Below are positions 25,049 to 34,676 of a stretch of DNA of 61,558 nt, piece by piece. Source of the DNA: JANMDR01 sp031376425 (GTDB taxonomy: Bacteria > Pseudomonadota > Gammaproteobacteria > Burkholderiales > Usitatibacteraceae); contig JANMDR010000166.1 in the NCBI GenBank assembly GCA_031376425.1, forward strand, positions 1 to 61,558, written 5' to 3'. The position numbers were made by a program, and so were the translations under genes. Numbering within the stretch: the first letter of the stretch is position 1; every line of letters starts with the position of its first letter. The notes beneath the pieces are model-generated. The model made no database searches and had not been told where the DNA came from. It saw only the letters and a list, made by a program, of their open reading frames with translations.

Positions 25049-28000
25049 TTGAAACGATTATCCATTAAGTTATTGTCATTTCTGGCGTTGGCTGTACCGC
25101 TAATTGGTAGCCATACCGCAACGGCAAGGCCTCTGCCAAACTTTAACGCGCAGAGTATTTCAGTGCCCCAGCCCGCGCCTTTGACTAACGAGGCATTAAG
25201 CGCAAAATTGCAACAAAGCGCACGAGTTAGTGGCTTGAGTGCACCCATCGCCAATTTGCATGTGGACGAGCGTTTAGGTGTGCCAAACCTAATTACCTTC
25301 GCGACGCCAAAAGCGGCAACGGCTGAATCCAGAGCCTTCGCCGCCAAAAATACACCAGAGCAAGCCGCCCGTGCGCATTTGAAAAGCGTGGCTAACCTGT
25401 ACCAGATTTCAGCCGACGGTATCGATGGTGCACCGCTAAAGTATGTAGATACCGCGTTTCAAGGCGGGTATCTGGTGGCGTTTGATCATCAAATGAATGG
25501 CATCGAAATTTTCCGCGAATCCGTGGCCGTGCTGATGAATGCCAGCATGCAGCCATTGGCAATTCGTGGGCAATTAGGGTCAACGCAAACCAGCGAGGCG
25601 ATACTGGCGAAGAAAGTGGATAAAAACGCTGCCAGCGCTGCTGTTAGTGCCGTTGCCGGCAGCGCATTTCAGCTTACCCCCCAGCAGGCCATTGCCGCAG
25701 CCATGGGTGATTATGGGTTCACTGGCGCGATTGGTTTGGTAATCTATGAAACCAATGCGGGTAAACAAGTGCCCCAGTACAGTGCTACAACCGCTGGCGG
25801 GGCTACACTTGTTAATAATCCCTATCGTACGTTTAATATGCCGCAGGGCTTGGTGAGCGAAGAGCGCGCCCGTATGGGCGATGACGCCCGTGTAAAGCAA
25901 GTATGGTTTCGTGTTGGTCAAGAACTAATACCCGCCTACTATATTGAGCTAGACATGAGCAGTAGCCCATTTGGTCGAGCCGTAGTTTATAGCTATGTAA
26001 TCGCAGCCGATGATGGGCGCATGTTGTTCCGTAATAATTTAACGGCTGATGTGGCATTTAGCTACCGCTTATGGGCCGAAAAGGGTGGCGTTAATTTACC
26101 TCATCCAGGCCCTCAAGGCCGTGGTTCCACCCCTCATCCTACTGGCAGGAATGACGGCTTTCAACCGCCGTTTATTGCCCCTAATGATATTACCTTGCAG
26201 AACGGCCCGATCTCCACGAACGATCCCTGGCTACCGGCAGATGCAACTAAAACCATCGGCAATAACGTCGAAGCGTGGGCAAACCGGCTAGCGCCAAGCC
26301 CGCTGCCGCCTTCCACCGTTGCACCCGCAGATTTGTTTGAAGTGGGTTTGGACGAGTGCAATATCGCCTCCACAGCCATTGGTGATTTTCATGCCTGTAC
26401 CTCTGGTCCAAATGCGTTTTTGTATACCTATGATTTAACCAAAGGTCCGGTGACTAGTCGGGCGCAATCAGTTGCCAGCGTTGTGAATATGTTCTATGTC
26501 GTTAACTGGCTGCATGATTGGTTTTACGATGCCGGTTTTAAAGAAGTGCATGGCAACGCGCAAACGAGCAATTATGAGCGTGGCGGCCTAGGCAACGATT
26601 CTATTCGGGCGCAAGGTCAGGATATTGCCGGATTCGATAATGCCAATATGAGTACACCAGCAGATGGCGGACGTCCGCGGATGCGTATGTATATATTTAA
26701 AGGTAAAGGCGGTGCCGCGGTTATTTCCGAGCCATCGCTAAGACGCGTTTCCGGTGGTGCCAGTTTCGGTCCGACAAGTTTTGACTTAAATGGCACGCTC
26801 ACACTTGGCGATGACGGCGTAGCACCCGGTGGCGATGCATGTACCGCGTTTCCAACACCACTCACGGGTCTTATTGTCTTGATAGATCGTGGCACCTGCA
26901 GCTTCAAAACTAAAACGCGTAATGCCCAGCTTGCCGGCGCAGTGGGAGTCGTTATTGCTAATAATGTTGAAGGTAATCCAATCGCTCTGGGTGAAGATAC
27001 GGCAATTACCGATGCGATTACCATTCCCGCGCTGATGGTCACCTTAGCCGATGGTGTGGCACTAAAAGCACGCCTAAAAACCGAGACTGTGCGTATTAAT
27101 CTAATACGGGTTCTGGGTGTGGATCGTGATGGTACGCTTGATAATTCAGTGATTGCCCATGAGTGGGGTCACTATATTAGTAATCGCTTAATTGGCAATG
27201 CCAATGGCTTAGGTGCAAGTCAATCGCGCGGTTTGGGCGAGGGCTGGGCTGATTTTCATGCGCAGCTCTTAGCAGTAAAAGCCGAAGACGCGCAAGTGGC
27301 TAGCAATGCAAATTTTGGTGGTGTTTATAACACGCTTGCCGCTTACGACGAAGATGGCCCGCAGATTGCTGGCCTAACATTTAGTCAAGCGCACTACAGT
27401 GGTTTTAGGCGCTACCCAAGCTCGATTGATATGAATAAAAACCCGCTCACGCTCAAGCACATTGAAACTGGCGTGGCCTTACCCGCAACTCCCGTGCCTA
27501 CCTTTACTGGTGATAACGCTGAAGTACACAATACCGGTGAAATTTGGTCGGCTATGTTATGGGGTTGCTATGCGTCGATGTTGCGGGATACTTCACGGCT
27601 CACGTTTGATCAAGCGCAGGATCGAATGAAGCGCTATTTAGTAGCGTCCTATAAGCTCACGCCGAACGATCCAACCATTATCGAAGCCCGAGATGCCCTA
27701 TTTGCAGCCATCGGTGCCAATGATCAAAATGATTTAAAGGGTTGCCGTGAAGCGTTCGCGGTACGCGGTGCCGGTGTGTTTGCACGCGTGGGTTCACGCA
27801 CCTCACCAACCAACGAAGGTGTCGTTGAAAGCTTCTTCGCGGTGGTGCCACCAAACTTCCCAGGCTTAGTGCAACTCACGCAAAGCACACAAACCGTGCT
27901 TGAGGGTAATGCCGCTGTGGTCACTGTATCCCGCACCGATGGCTCATTCGGTGAGGTATCAGTAAGCTACGCCACCAGCAATGGCACAGCAACAGCGGGT

Positions 28001-29377
28001 GCAGATTACACGGCTGCTACGGGAACGGTAACATGGGCCAATGGTGACACCACCAATAAAACCTTTACCGTATTAACAGCTGCTGATACCGTGGCAGAAG
28101 CGCCGGAAACCTTTACCGTGACCCTAAGCAATGCCGTGAACGGCACCTTGGGGGGGCCACTAAAACAGGTGGTGACACTGGTTGATCCGGGCGTGTTCCC
28201 AGAAAATTGCGCCATACCTGCAGGCTGGACTAAACCTACTGCGGCCACTGCTGGCTGGATTGTGGCAACTGATACGCGGTACGATGGCTTATGTAGCTTA
28301 AAGAGCGCACCAATCGGTAATTCGGCAAAATCGCAAATTCAGTTTAGCGGCAATTTTAAGGCTGGCAATGTCACCTTCGCGCGTCGAGTGTCAAGCGAAA
28401 ATGGCTTTGATTGCTTGCGCTTTTTAATTGATGGCACAGAACAAGCTATTAACGGCGGCTGCGCTGATGTTGGTGGCATTGGTGCTTCCGGCGAAGTGCC
28501 TTGGGGTATTGTTAATGTGCCGATTACCGCAGGGGCACATACCTTGGTATGGTCGTACGAAAAAGATGCTGGTGCCATTGAAGGTGCAGACGCGGCGTGG
28601 ATTGATGCCGTGAGTTTGCCCATCGCTGCTGCTACCGCACCCGCGGCCAACTATTCTGATATGTGGTGGGCAGGTTCTGCCGAAAACGGTTGGGGCATGA
28701 GCATTCAACAGCATAGCAATGGCGTGCAGTTCAATGCCCTTTATGTCTATGATGCTGCAGGTCAACCGCGCTGGTATGTGATGCCCGGTGGTGCGTGGAA
28801 TGCTGATTTTACGGCCTACACAGGCGCGCTGTACCAGCCTAGTTCATCACCATTTACGAACTACAACAAAGCGCAGTTTGTGGTGGGTACATCGGTGGGA
28901 TCGGCAACCATTACCTTCACCGGCACGGGCACAGCAACATTGGCCTACACCATTAGCGGCGTGACGGGCAGCAAAGCCATTCAGCGGCAGTCATTTAGCG
29001 GTGGCACTGCACCGTTTAACGTTGGTGATTTGTGGTGGTTTGGCAGCGCTGAAGATGGCTGGGGCATCAATTTTGCACAACAGGCGGGCACGATATTTGG
29101 CGTTTGGTACACCTATGGCGCAGATGGCAAAAACACTTGGTTTGTACTGCCCGGTGGCACGTGGACAGCCAACACCTACGCCGGTCCTTTGTACAGCACC
29201 ATAGGCTCGCCGTGGCTCGGTTCTACTTATAACCCAGCAATGCTGCAAGTCAATGCCGTAGGCACCCTAAGCATTAACTTTAGCAGCGCCAACGCAGCAA
29301 CAATGACCTATACGTTTAACGCTGGTGCCTATAACGGCACGACGCAGACCAAGGCCATTGTGCGGCAAACGTTTTAA
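25049..29377 (+). CDS. Secreted M36 (fungalysin-type) zinc metalloprotease with PA, Calx-beta and C-terminal repeats
   Basis: Extracellular protease, 1442 residues. A signal peptide (LKRLSIKLLSFLALAVPLIGSHTATA) is followed by an FTP-type propeptide at about 50-190. The M36 catalytic domain has the zinc site VIAHEWGHYISN (first His near 704) and the third ligand in GLGEGWADFHAQ. A PA insert (RGTCSFKTKTRNAQLAGAVGVVIAN) lies before the zinc site. A Calx-beta domain (VVTVSRTDGSFGEVSVSYAT, then DTVAEAPETFTVTLSNA) comes next, then a beta domain and two repeats starting DMWWAGSAENGWGMSI and DLWWFGSAEDGWGINF. TTG 25049 has GGAGA upstream; ATG 25007 is an alternative that would extend the signal peptide. 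A terminator follows. Confidence 0.9.
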   Translation: MKRLSIKLLSFLALAVPLIGSHTATARPLPNFNAQSISVPQPAPLTNEALSAKLQQSARVSGLSAPIANLHVDERLGVPNLITFATPKAATAESRAFAAKNTPEQAARAHLKSVANLYQISADGIDGAPLKYVDTAFQGGYLVAFDHQMNGIEIFRESVAVLMNASMQPLAIRGQLGSTQTSEAILAKKVDKNAASAAVSAVAGSAFQLTPQQAIAAAMGDYGFTGAIGLVIYETNAGKQVPQYSATTAGGATLVNNPYRTFNMPQGLVSEERARMGDDARVKQVWFRVGQELIPAYYIELDMSSSPFGRAVVYSYVIAADDGRMLFRNNLTADVAFSYRLWAEKGGVNLPHPGPQGRGSTPHPTGRNDGFQPPFIAPNDITLQNGPISTNDPWLPADATKTIGNNVEAWANRLAPSPLPPSTVAPADLFEVGLDECNIASTAIGDFHACTSGPNAFLYTYDLTKGPVTSRAQSVASVVNMFYVVNWLHDWFYDAGFKEVHGNAQTSNYERGGLGNDSIRAQGQDIAGFDNANMSTPADGGRPRMRMYIFKGKGGAAVISEPSLRRVSGGASFGPTSFDLNGTLTLGDDGVAPGGDACTAFPTPLTGLIVLIDRGTCSFKTKTRNAQLAGAVGVVIANNVEGNPIALGEDTAITDAITIPALMVTLADGVALKARLKTETVRINLIRVLGVDRDGTLDNSVIAHEWGHYISNRLIGNANGLGASQSRGLGEGWADFHAQLLAVKAEDAQVASNANFGGVYNTLAAYDEDGPQIAGLTFSQAHYSGFRRYPSSIDMNKNPLTLKHIETGVALPATPVPTFTGDNAEVHNTGEIWSAMLWGCYASMLRDTSRLTFDQAQDRMKRYLVASYKLTPNDPTIIEARDALFAAIGANDQNDLKGCREAFAVRGAGVFARVGSRTSPTNEGVVESFFAVVPPNFPGLVQLTQSTQTVLEGNAAVVTVSRTDGSFGEVSVSYATSNGTATAGADYTAATGTVTWANGDTTNKTFTVLTAADTVAEAPETFTVTLSNAVNGTLGGPLKQVVTLVDPGVFPENCAIPAGWTKPTAATAGWIVATDTRYDGLCSLKSAPIGNSAKSQIQFSGNFKAGNVTFARRVSSENGFDCLRFLIDGTEQAINGGCADVGGIGASGEVPWGIVNVPITAGAHTLVWSYEKDAGAIEGADAAWIDAVSLPIAAATAPAANYSDMWWAGSAENGWGMSIQQHSNGVQFNALYVYDAAGQPRWYVMPGGAWNADFTAYTGALYQPSSSPFTNYNKAQFVVGTSVGSATITFTGTGTATLAYTISGVTGSKAIQRQSFSGGTAPFNVGDLWWFGSAEDGWGINFAQQAGTIFGVWYTYGADGKNTWFVLPGGTWTANTYAGPLYSTIGSPWLGSTYNPAMLQVNAVGTLSINFSSANAATMTYTFNAGAYNGTTQTKAIVRQTF

Positions 29378-29412
29378 GCAGCTTATGACGTAGGCACACT
29401 CAAGTGCAAAGC

Positions 29413-29455
29413 ATGCCCCAAGAAGCCTTAAATACAGGTGTCTTGGGGCATTTTT
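29413..29455 (+). terminator. Rho-independent terminator after the M36 protease gene
   Basis: ATGCCCCAAGA (29413-29423) pairs perfectly with TCTTGGGGCAT (29441-29451) around a 17-base loop, followed by TTTTT. It sits between convergent genes and nine bases before the stop of the next, minus-strand gene. Confidence 0.85.
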
Positions 29456-29463
29456 CTGGATGC

Positions 29464-30636
29464 TTAATTTGCCATGCCGGTTTGGTTTGATTTATAAAGT
29501 CGCTTAAATAAAGCCAAGTTATCGCGCACACCTTCATTAAAAAAATAAACCTCGCCGCAAATACCTTCGCGGCGATTGGCTTTTACCATGTCTTCAATTA
29601 GCGCCTCGGAGACCCGATAGCCATCACTCAAGCGCAACAGTAAGCCCGGAAAGACGACGTTGCGCTTGTCGGCACTTACTTGATCGCGTGCCATCGGTTG
29701 AATCACGCGTTCATAAGCGGCAATATCCTTGCGGTAAAGCTGCGGGGTGACTTGATCCACAATGCCGCGTTTTAACCATGTCGGCCAATCCTGCAAAAAC
29801 TCATCGCGCACCCACGGCCATACACTGGGTGCCATGCTCACCGTAGTGCTAGGCTTGGTTTTTTTTAGGGTGAGATAAAGCCCCGCCATAAAATCAGTGA
29901 GCTGATCGGCACGCCACTGAATCCATTGCGGGTCTTTATGGTTTGCAGGTGGCGGCTTGTTGAACTGCTTGGTGTATTTGGCCTGTGTTGCAAGGTTGTA
30001 ACCACCCACTGAAGGAAAAGCCGGTAGCCTATCATCGCCCTGCACACCCGCTACATCATAGCCATTTACCACCTCTAGCAGCAGGCTGGTCATGAAGCTT
30101 TGTACTTCGGGATTGAAGGCATCCATCCAGCGAATTTTATTGTTGATTAACTGACTACCATCGTGTTTTAGTGCCGCCCATTGCGGCTTTTTTTCTAAAA
30201 TTTCCCGCCCCTTGCCATTGTTATAGTCGGTTGCAAAACCAAACTCAAACCAGGCATAAACCTTTATATTTAGGGGCTTGGCAGCGGCAATCACTTCCTG
30301 TAAAGGATCGCGACCCGCCATGCGTTCGTCAATTTCAACGCCAATTAAGTCTTGCAGCACTTTGCTCTTATAAAACGTGCGCCCCTGATTCCACATCGCC
30401 ACATACACCGTGTTGATACCAACTTCACTAAGCTCCTTTAAGTGGCTGGCAATGGTTTCTTTTGAGGCAAAAAAATCAGTGTGATTGGGCGTAGGAATCC
30501 ATACACCACGCACCGCATCAGCTACACAGGCGGCAGCTAGAGGGGCGTGCTGGTTTGTAACTGTGGCAATCGTCGCTCTGGGGCAGGTGAGGGCAAGTAG
30601 TGATGCCACGATTAGCGAAGATGTTTTCATATGCAA
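29464..30636 (-). CDS. Glycosyl hydrolase-like protein, YddW/DigH family (GHL10)
   Basis: The family includes E. coli DigH, which cleaves denuded peptidoglycan strands at the septum. The 390-residue product has a signal peptide (MHMKTSSLIVASLLALTC), then AVRGVWIPTPNHTDFFAS, VGINTVYVAMWNQGRTFYKS, KVYAWFEFGF, WMDAFNPEVQSFMTSLLLEVVNGYDVAGVQGDDRL and VDQVTPQLYRKD. These are the barrel strands and acidic residues of GHL10. There is a Cys near position 18, but no clear lipobox. AAGG lies six bases upstream of ATG 30636. The murein substrate is inferred from the family. Confidence 0.85.
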   Translation of the reverse strand: MHMKTSSLIVASLLALTCPRATIATVTNQHAPLAAACVADAVRGVWIPTPNHTDFFASKETIASHLKELSEVGINTVYVAMWNQGRTFYKSKVLQDLIGVEIDERMAGRDPLQEVIAAAKPLNIKVYAWFEFGFATDYNNGKGREILEKKPQWAALKHDGSQLINNKIRWMDAFNPEVQSFMTSLLLEVVNGYDVAGVQGDDRLPAFPSVGGYNLATQAKYTKQFNKPPPANHKDPQWIQWRADQLTDFMAGLYLTLKKTKPSTTVSMAPSVWPWVRDEFLQDWPTWLKRGIVDQVTPQLYRKDIAAYERVIQPMARDQVSADKRNVVFPGLLLRLSDGYRVSEALIEDMVKANRREGICGEVYFFNEGVRDNLALFKRLYKSNQTGMAN

Positions 30637-30818
30637 TACCTTGATTATAGGGAAAAATAGAGCGGTAAAAATAGTGCTAGCGCAACACTAACAATGCACT
30701 AAGGCATAATCGTGTGTCAAACAAAATTGCGCTCATTTATTACACGTTTTTTTAGGCACCAACTGATGTCAAACCGAAATCTTGCGCGACTGTTTAAATT
30801 ACGGGAAATGACTTTGAA

Positions 30819-31247
30819 ATGAAACAATCCATCCTCCACATCGCCCTCATCGTGCGCGACTACGATGAAGCCATTGCGTGGTATACCCAAACCCTAAACT
30901 TCGTGCTGGTGGAAGATACTTACCAGCCAGAGCAGGATAAACGCTGGGTAGTCATTGCGCCACCTGGGTCCACAGGCGCTACATTATTGCTCGCGCGTGC
31001 CGCCACGGGGGCTCAAGAAAATTTTATTGGTAATCAAAGCGGTGGCCGCGTATTTTTGTTTTTGAGCACCGATGATTTTTGGCGTGATTATAATCAACTG
31101 CTGTCGCGCGGCGTAACGATAATTCGTGAGCCTAAGGTAGCCGAATATGGCACGGTGGCGGTGTTTGCCGACTTGTACGGCAATCTCTGGGATTTGGTGG
31201 AGCTAGGGTTGGATGGCAAGCGTGAGCAAGAGCCTGCATTGAGATAA
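30819..31247 (+). CDS. VOC/glyoxalase-fold protein
   Basis: The 142-residue single VOC-fold product begins SILHIALIVRDYDEAIAWYTQTLNFVLVEDT. It contains DKRWVVIAPPGSTGATLLLARA and ends VAVFADLYGNLWDLVEL, where the Glu-type metal ligand is expected. VOC proteins include lyases, dioxygenases and resistance proteins; this one cannot be assigned further. It is a single gene of 429 bases, and the next gene starts about 90 bases on. Confidence 0.85.
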   Translation: MKQSILHIALIVRDYDEAIAWYTQTLNFVLVEDTYQPEQDKRWVVIAPPGSTGATLLLARAATGAQENFIGNQSGGRVFLFLSTDDFWRDYNQLLSRGVTIIREPKVAEYGTVAVFADLYGNLWDLVELGLDGKREQEPALR

Positions 31248-31335
31248 AAGTGACGCTTGTCACTCAAGAGTTGATTTGTTCAGTGCGCCCTATTATTTTG
31301 GTGCAAAATATGATTTCCTTCACTTTGAGGTGCCT

Positions 31336-34074
31336 ATGAATTGTTCAAGTCGAAATACTGGCGTATCCCTTGCGCTGCAAATAAGTCACTTTGTTCTGAT
31401 GGTGTGCATGCTGCTTCTGCTAATTACGCAGTCCGGCTTGAGCCACGCCCACAACCAAATTGGTGGCAATCTAAACGGCATTGCGGACTTTAATCGCAAC
31501 CATGAATTTGTTGATGTGGTGAAGCAGTCGCGGTTATTTTTGACCCTAGCACCGAGCGCGTTTGACGATAGCGAGGTGACGAATCGTGCGCCAGTTGGGG
31601 CGGATGGCTGGCCTACTACTGATTTTCGTTTGTTTGTGATGGCGTCAAACGATGGCGTGTTAGGCTTGGGTGGGGTGTATAAAATTTCCTTCACGGGCGC
31701 GCCCAATGCAACCCTGGGCGGCTTTCCGAATGCGTTTAGTAACCGCACGTTTGATGCCGCCACCAACACCACGCGCTTCGATTGGACATGGCCAAATGGC
31801 AACGACAATATTTTTATAGAGTTTCGTAATACCGGTGGTGCTCTAAAAAACTTGAAGATTATTCGCCCGGGCTTTCCGTTGGTAAACACGCCAACATTTA
31901 CGCCGCAATATTTAGAGCACATCAAGCGCTTTTCGGTGCTGCGGTTTATGGATTGGTCGCGTACGAATGATAATAATGAGCCGCTTACCTTGGCCGATCG
32001 CCTAGCCTTGGAAACGCGACGTGTTGAAACTAGAGTTGCCCGCTGGGAAACTATTATTGAGCTTGCCAATACCGTTGAACGCGATATGTGGATCAATATA
32101 CCGGTTCGTGCGGACGATGCTTACATCACCAATTTAGCGCAGTTGTTGAAGGCCACATTGAAGCCGCAGATCAATATTTATATTGAGTATTCTAATGAGA
32201 TTTGGAACGGCCAATTTGCCCAATCGGCCATTAATCGCAACCTTGCCGCCGCTGAGTTGGCAGCAAATCCTAGCTCGCCACTGCGCTTTGATGGCACCAC
32301 AGATCAGTTTGTTCCTAGCTTTCGAAGGGTGGGTAAACGGAGCAAAGAAATTAGTGATTTGTTCAAGATTGTATTTGGCCAAGCTGCCATAAATACACGG
32401 GTTCGCGTGGTGTTGGCGGGGCAAATGGCTAATTCCTTTATTGTCAGCGAAGGCTTACGCGTCGTGCAAGAAGGCATGGGGGTGCCGGTTGGCGATGTGT
32501 TCTATGCCATTGGCGGCGCACCCTATTATTTTTTAGGCACGGATGATGTGGTCGATGCGACTAATAACGCAACAGTGGTACAAATATTAGATGGCCTGCA
32601 GCAAGAAGTAGATGCGGCACCCGTGCGCTATCAGTATGCACAACATGCAGCACTTGCCGCGAGGTTCGGCTTAAAGGTGGTGGCCTATGAGGGCGGACCG
32701 GATACGTTTGGTGGCAATAATTTAACCAATAAGCGCCTAGCCTATGCTGACCCACGGATGCGCACCATTTGCAATAAGGCGCTGGACGATTGGTACAAGG
32801 CGGGTTTAGGGTCGTTTTTATGGTTTGCCCTAGGCGCATCTAATTACAACACACAGTTTGGTCAGTGGCCAGTGCTGGAAGACATGAGTGTGCCGAACAC
32901 ACCGCGTAACTTGTGCTTGTCGGATCAAGCACAGGGCGCGTTGCCCGCCATCACGGCGGGCATTGCGGCACCAACCACAACGCCTGCTGCAAGCGGAGGC
33001 TTCATCGGCAGCACCGCGGTTAACATAGCGCTTAGCAATACCACGGGCGCATTTGGCTTTCCAGGGTTCGTAGAGTATTTGCTGCGTGCTGAAAAAGCGG
33101 GGCGGTTTAGTATTCGCTTGCGTGCGCAAGGTTCCAGTGACGCCAAGGTACAAGTGAGCGTGAATGGCGTGGCGCTGGGCGCGGCGACAGTATTGCCTAC
33201 AGTGCTCGGCGATGCCACTGCGGGAACACATACCCTGCGTGAAGGCTTGAATGTGCTACGTTTAACGCGCCCGCCTGCGGCAGGGTCATGGACGATCCAG
33301 TCGATCAGCGTCGATGCATTAGCTGATGCGAGCCCCAGTGCTTTTAGCTTCGCAGCGCAAACGGGTGTGACCGTAACTACCGTGCTTACATCAAATACGA
33401 CAACTATTTTGGGGCTTATCGCACCGGCCGCAATTTCCATTGAAAATGGCTTCTACTCAATTGGCTGTAACGGCCTATTTACAGCCACTTCCAGCACTAT
33501 TTCTAATGGCCAAACGGTGTGTGTGCAGCATTTGAGCAGTGCCTTAGCGGGGGGGGTGACGACCACGACGCTTAACGTTGGCGCTGTACGGGCAAGTTTT
33601 GTGAGCACGGCTGCTGGAGCGGCACCAACGCCTGCCAACGCCCCAGTCGATTTTTTCCGACTGTTTAATACCTCTACACGTGCTCATCTTTATACAACTG
33701 ATTTTAACGAATATAATTTTTTGAGAATGAATGGCTGGATTGATGAAAAATCTGTGGGTAAAATATTTGCTTTAGCGAACGTTAACCCGCAAACTATTCC
33801 GTTGTTGCGTTTATTTGATCCATCGCGTGGCGTGCATTTATTTACCACCGATGCCAATGAGAGTAGCTTTTTGTCTACCAACGCAGGCTGGAACGCTGAA
33901 GGCGTAGTTGCTCACATTCAACGGGATGCATCGGCAAATACCTTACCGCTCACTCGACTCTTTCTGGTTGGAACAGGCAGACATTTTTTATCTACCGACT
34001 CAAATGAAGTGAATTTTTTAATTAGCGTAGGGGCGGCAAAGTCTGACGGTGTTATCGGCCACATCATTAAATAA
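31336..34074 (+). CDS. Exported putative clan GH-A glycosidase with DUF5648-like C-terminal repeats
   Basis: 912-residue exported protein with signal peptide MNCSSRNTGV plus a hydrophobic stretch ending SHA. The N-terminal ~190 residues form a beta domain. Residues ~190-520 look like a TIM-barrel hydrolase: INIYIEYSNEIWNGQF carries the Asn-Glu acid/base pair of clan GH-A, and VVAYEGGPDTFG a possible nucleophile Glu. A beta module with VEYLLRAEKAGRFSIRLRAQG follows. Last come repeats reading FRLFNTSTRAHLYTTDFNEYNFL, LRLFDPSRGVHLFTTDANESSFL and TRLFLVGTGRHFLSTDSNEVNFL, typical of DUF5648. GAGG upstream of ATG 31336 decides the start. The substrate is unknown, probably a plant or microbial polysaccharide. 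Confidence 0.75.
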   Translation: MNCSSRNTGVSLALQISHFVLMVCMLLLLITQSGLSHAHNQIGGNLNGIADFNRNHEFVDVVKQSRLFLTLAPSAFDDSEVTNRAPVGADGWPTTDFRLFVMASNDGVLGLGGVYKISFTGAPNATLGGFPNAFSNRTFDAATNTTRFDWTWPNGNDNIFIEFRNTGGALKNLKIIRPGFPLVNTPTFTPQYLEHIKRFSVLRFMDWSRTNDNNEPLTLADRLALETRRVETRVARWETIIELANTVERDMWINIPVRADDAYITNLAQLLKATLKPQINIYIEYSNEIWNGQFAQSAINRNLAAAELAANPSSPLRFDGTTDQFVPSFRRVGKRSKEISDLFKIVFGQAAINTRVRVVLAGQMANSFIVSEGLRVVQEGMGVPVGDVFYAIGGAPYYFLGTDDVVDATNNATVVQILDGLQQEVDAAPVRYQYAQHAALAARFGLKVVAYEGGPDTFGGNNLTNKRLAYADPRMRTICNKALDDWYKAGLGSFLWFALGASNYNTQFGQWPVLEDMSVPNTPRNLCLSDQAQGALPAITAGIAAPTTTPAASGGFIGSTAVNIALSNTTGAFGFPGFVEYLLRAEKAGRFSIRLRAQGSSDAKVQVSVNGVALGAATVLPTVLGDATAGTHTLREGLNVLRLTRPPAAGSWTIQSISVDALADASPSAFSFAAQTGVTVTTVLTSNTTTILGLIAPAAISIENGFYSIGCNGLFTATSSTISNGQTVCVQHLSSALAGGVTTTTLNVGAVRASFVSTAAGAAPTPANAPVDFFRLFNTSTRAHLYTTDFNEYNFLRMNGWIDEKSVGKIFALANVNPQTIPLLRLFDPSRGVHLFTTDANESSFLSTNAGWNAEGVVAHIQRDASANTLPLTRLFLVGTGRHFLSTDSNEVNFLISVGAAKSDGVIGHIIK

Positions 34075-34086
34075 CGGTAACTACCT

Positions 34087-34593
34087 ATGCGCATCTACAT
34101 TCGCCCTCCCGCGCTCACCGACTCCGCGCAATTTATTGCCGCCGTAAAGGCCAGCCGTAAGCTGCATAAACCCTACACCGCACCACCAGATACACCTGAA
34201 AAATTCGCGGCCTACCTAGAAAAAGCTGCACAACCTAATTTTTGTGGCTTGCTCGTTTGTATGCGCGACGAAGAGGGCGTTGAACAGTTTGTTGGCGGTC
34301 TCAATATTAGCAATATCATTCGCGGCCCACTGCAAGGGGCATTTATTGGTTACCAAGCGTTTGCGGGGTTTAATGGTCGAGGCTTGATGACGATTGGGCT
34401 AAAGTTAGCCGTGGCGCACGCGTTCAAGAAACTTAAATTGCACCGCCTAGAAGCCAATATCCAGCCCAGTAACAGCCCCTCTATCGCTTTGGCGCAGCGC
34501 TGTGGCTTTAATCTTGAGGGCTTTAGCCCGCGTTATTTGAAGCTGCGCGGTAAGTGGTGCGACCATGAGCGCTGGGCGATCGTGCGTGATTAG
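34087..34593 (+). CDS. GNAT acetyltransferase, RimJ type
   Basis: The 168-residue product begins RIYIRPPALTDSAQFIAAVKASRKLHKPY. It has AFIGYQAFAGFNGRGLMTIGLKLAVAHAFKKLKLHRLEANIQPSNSPSIALAQRCGF, matching ribosomal-protein N-acetyltransferase relatives. LEGFSPRYLKLRGKWCDHERWAIV closes the fold. The substrate is not established. It lies 12 bases after the glycosidase gene. Confidence 0.88.
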   Translation: MRIYIRPPALTDSAQFIAAVKASRKLHKPYTAPPDTPEKFAAYLEKAAQPNFCGLLVCMRDEEGVEQFVGGLNISNIIRGPLQGAFIGYQAFAGFNGRGLMTIGLKLAVAHAFKKLKLHRLEANIQPSNSPSIALAQRCGFNLEGFSPRYLKLRGKWCDHERWAIVRD

Positions 34594-34676
34594 GAAGAAG
34601 AACGGCATTGCGTCCGGTCTCAGAGACCGCTCATGCGCTAAACTGCGGTTTTCCTTTACAAAATTCGGGTGAAATC

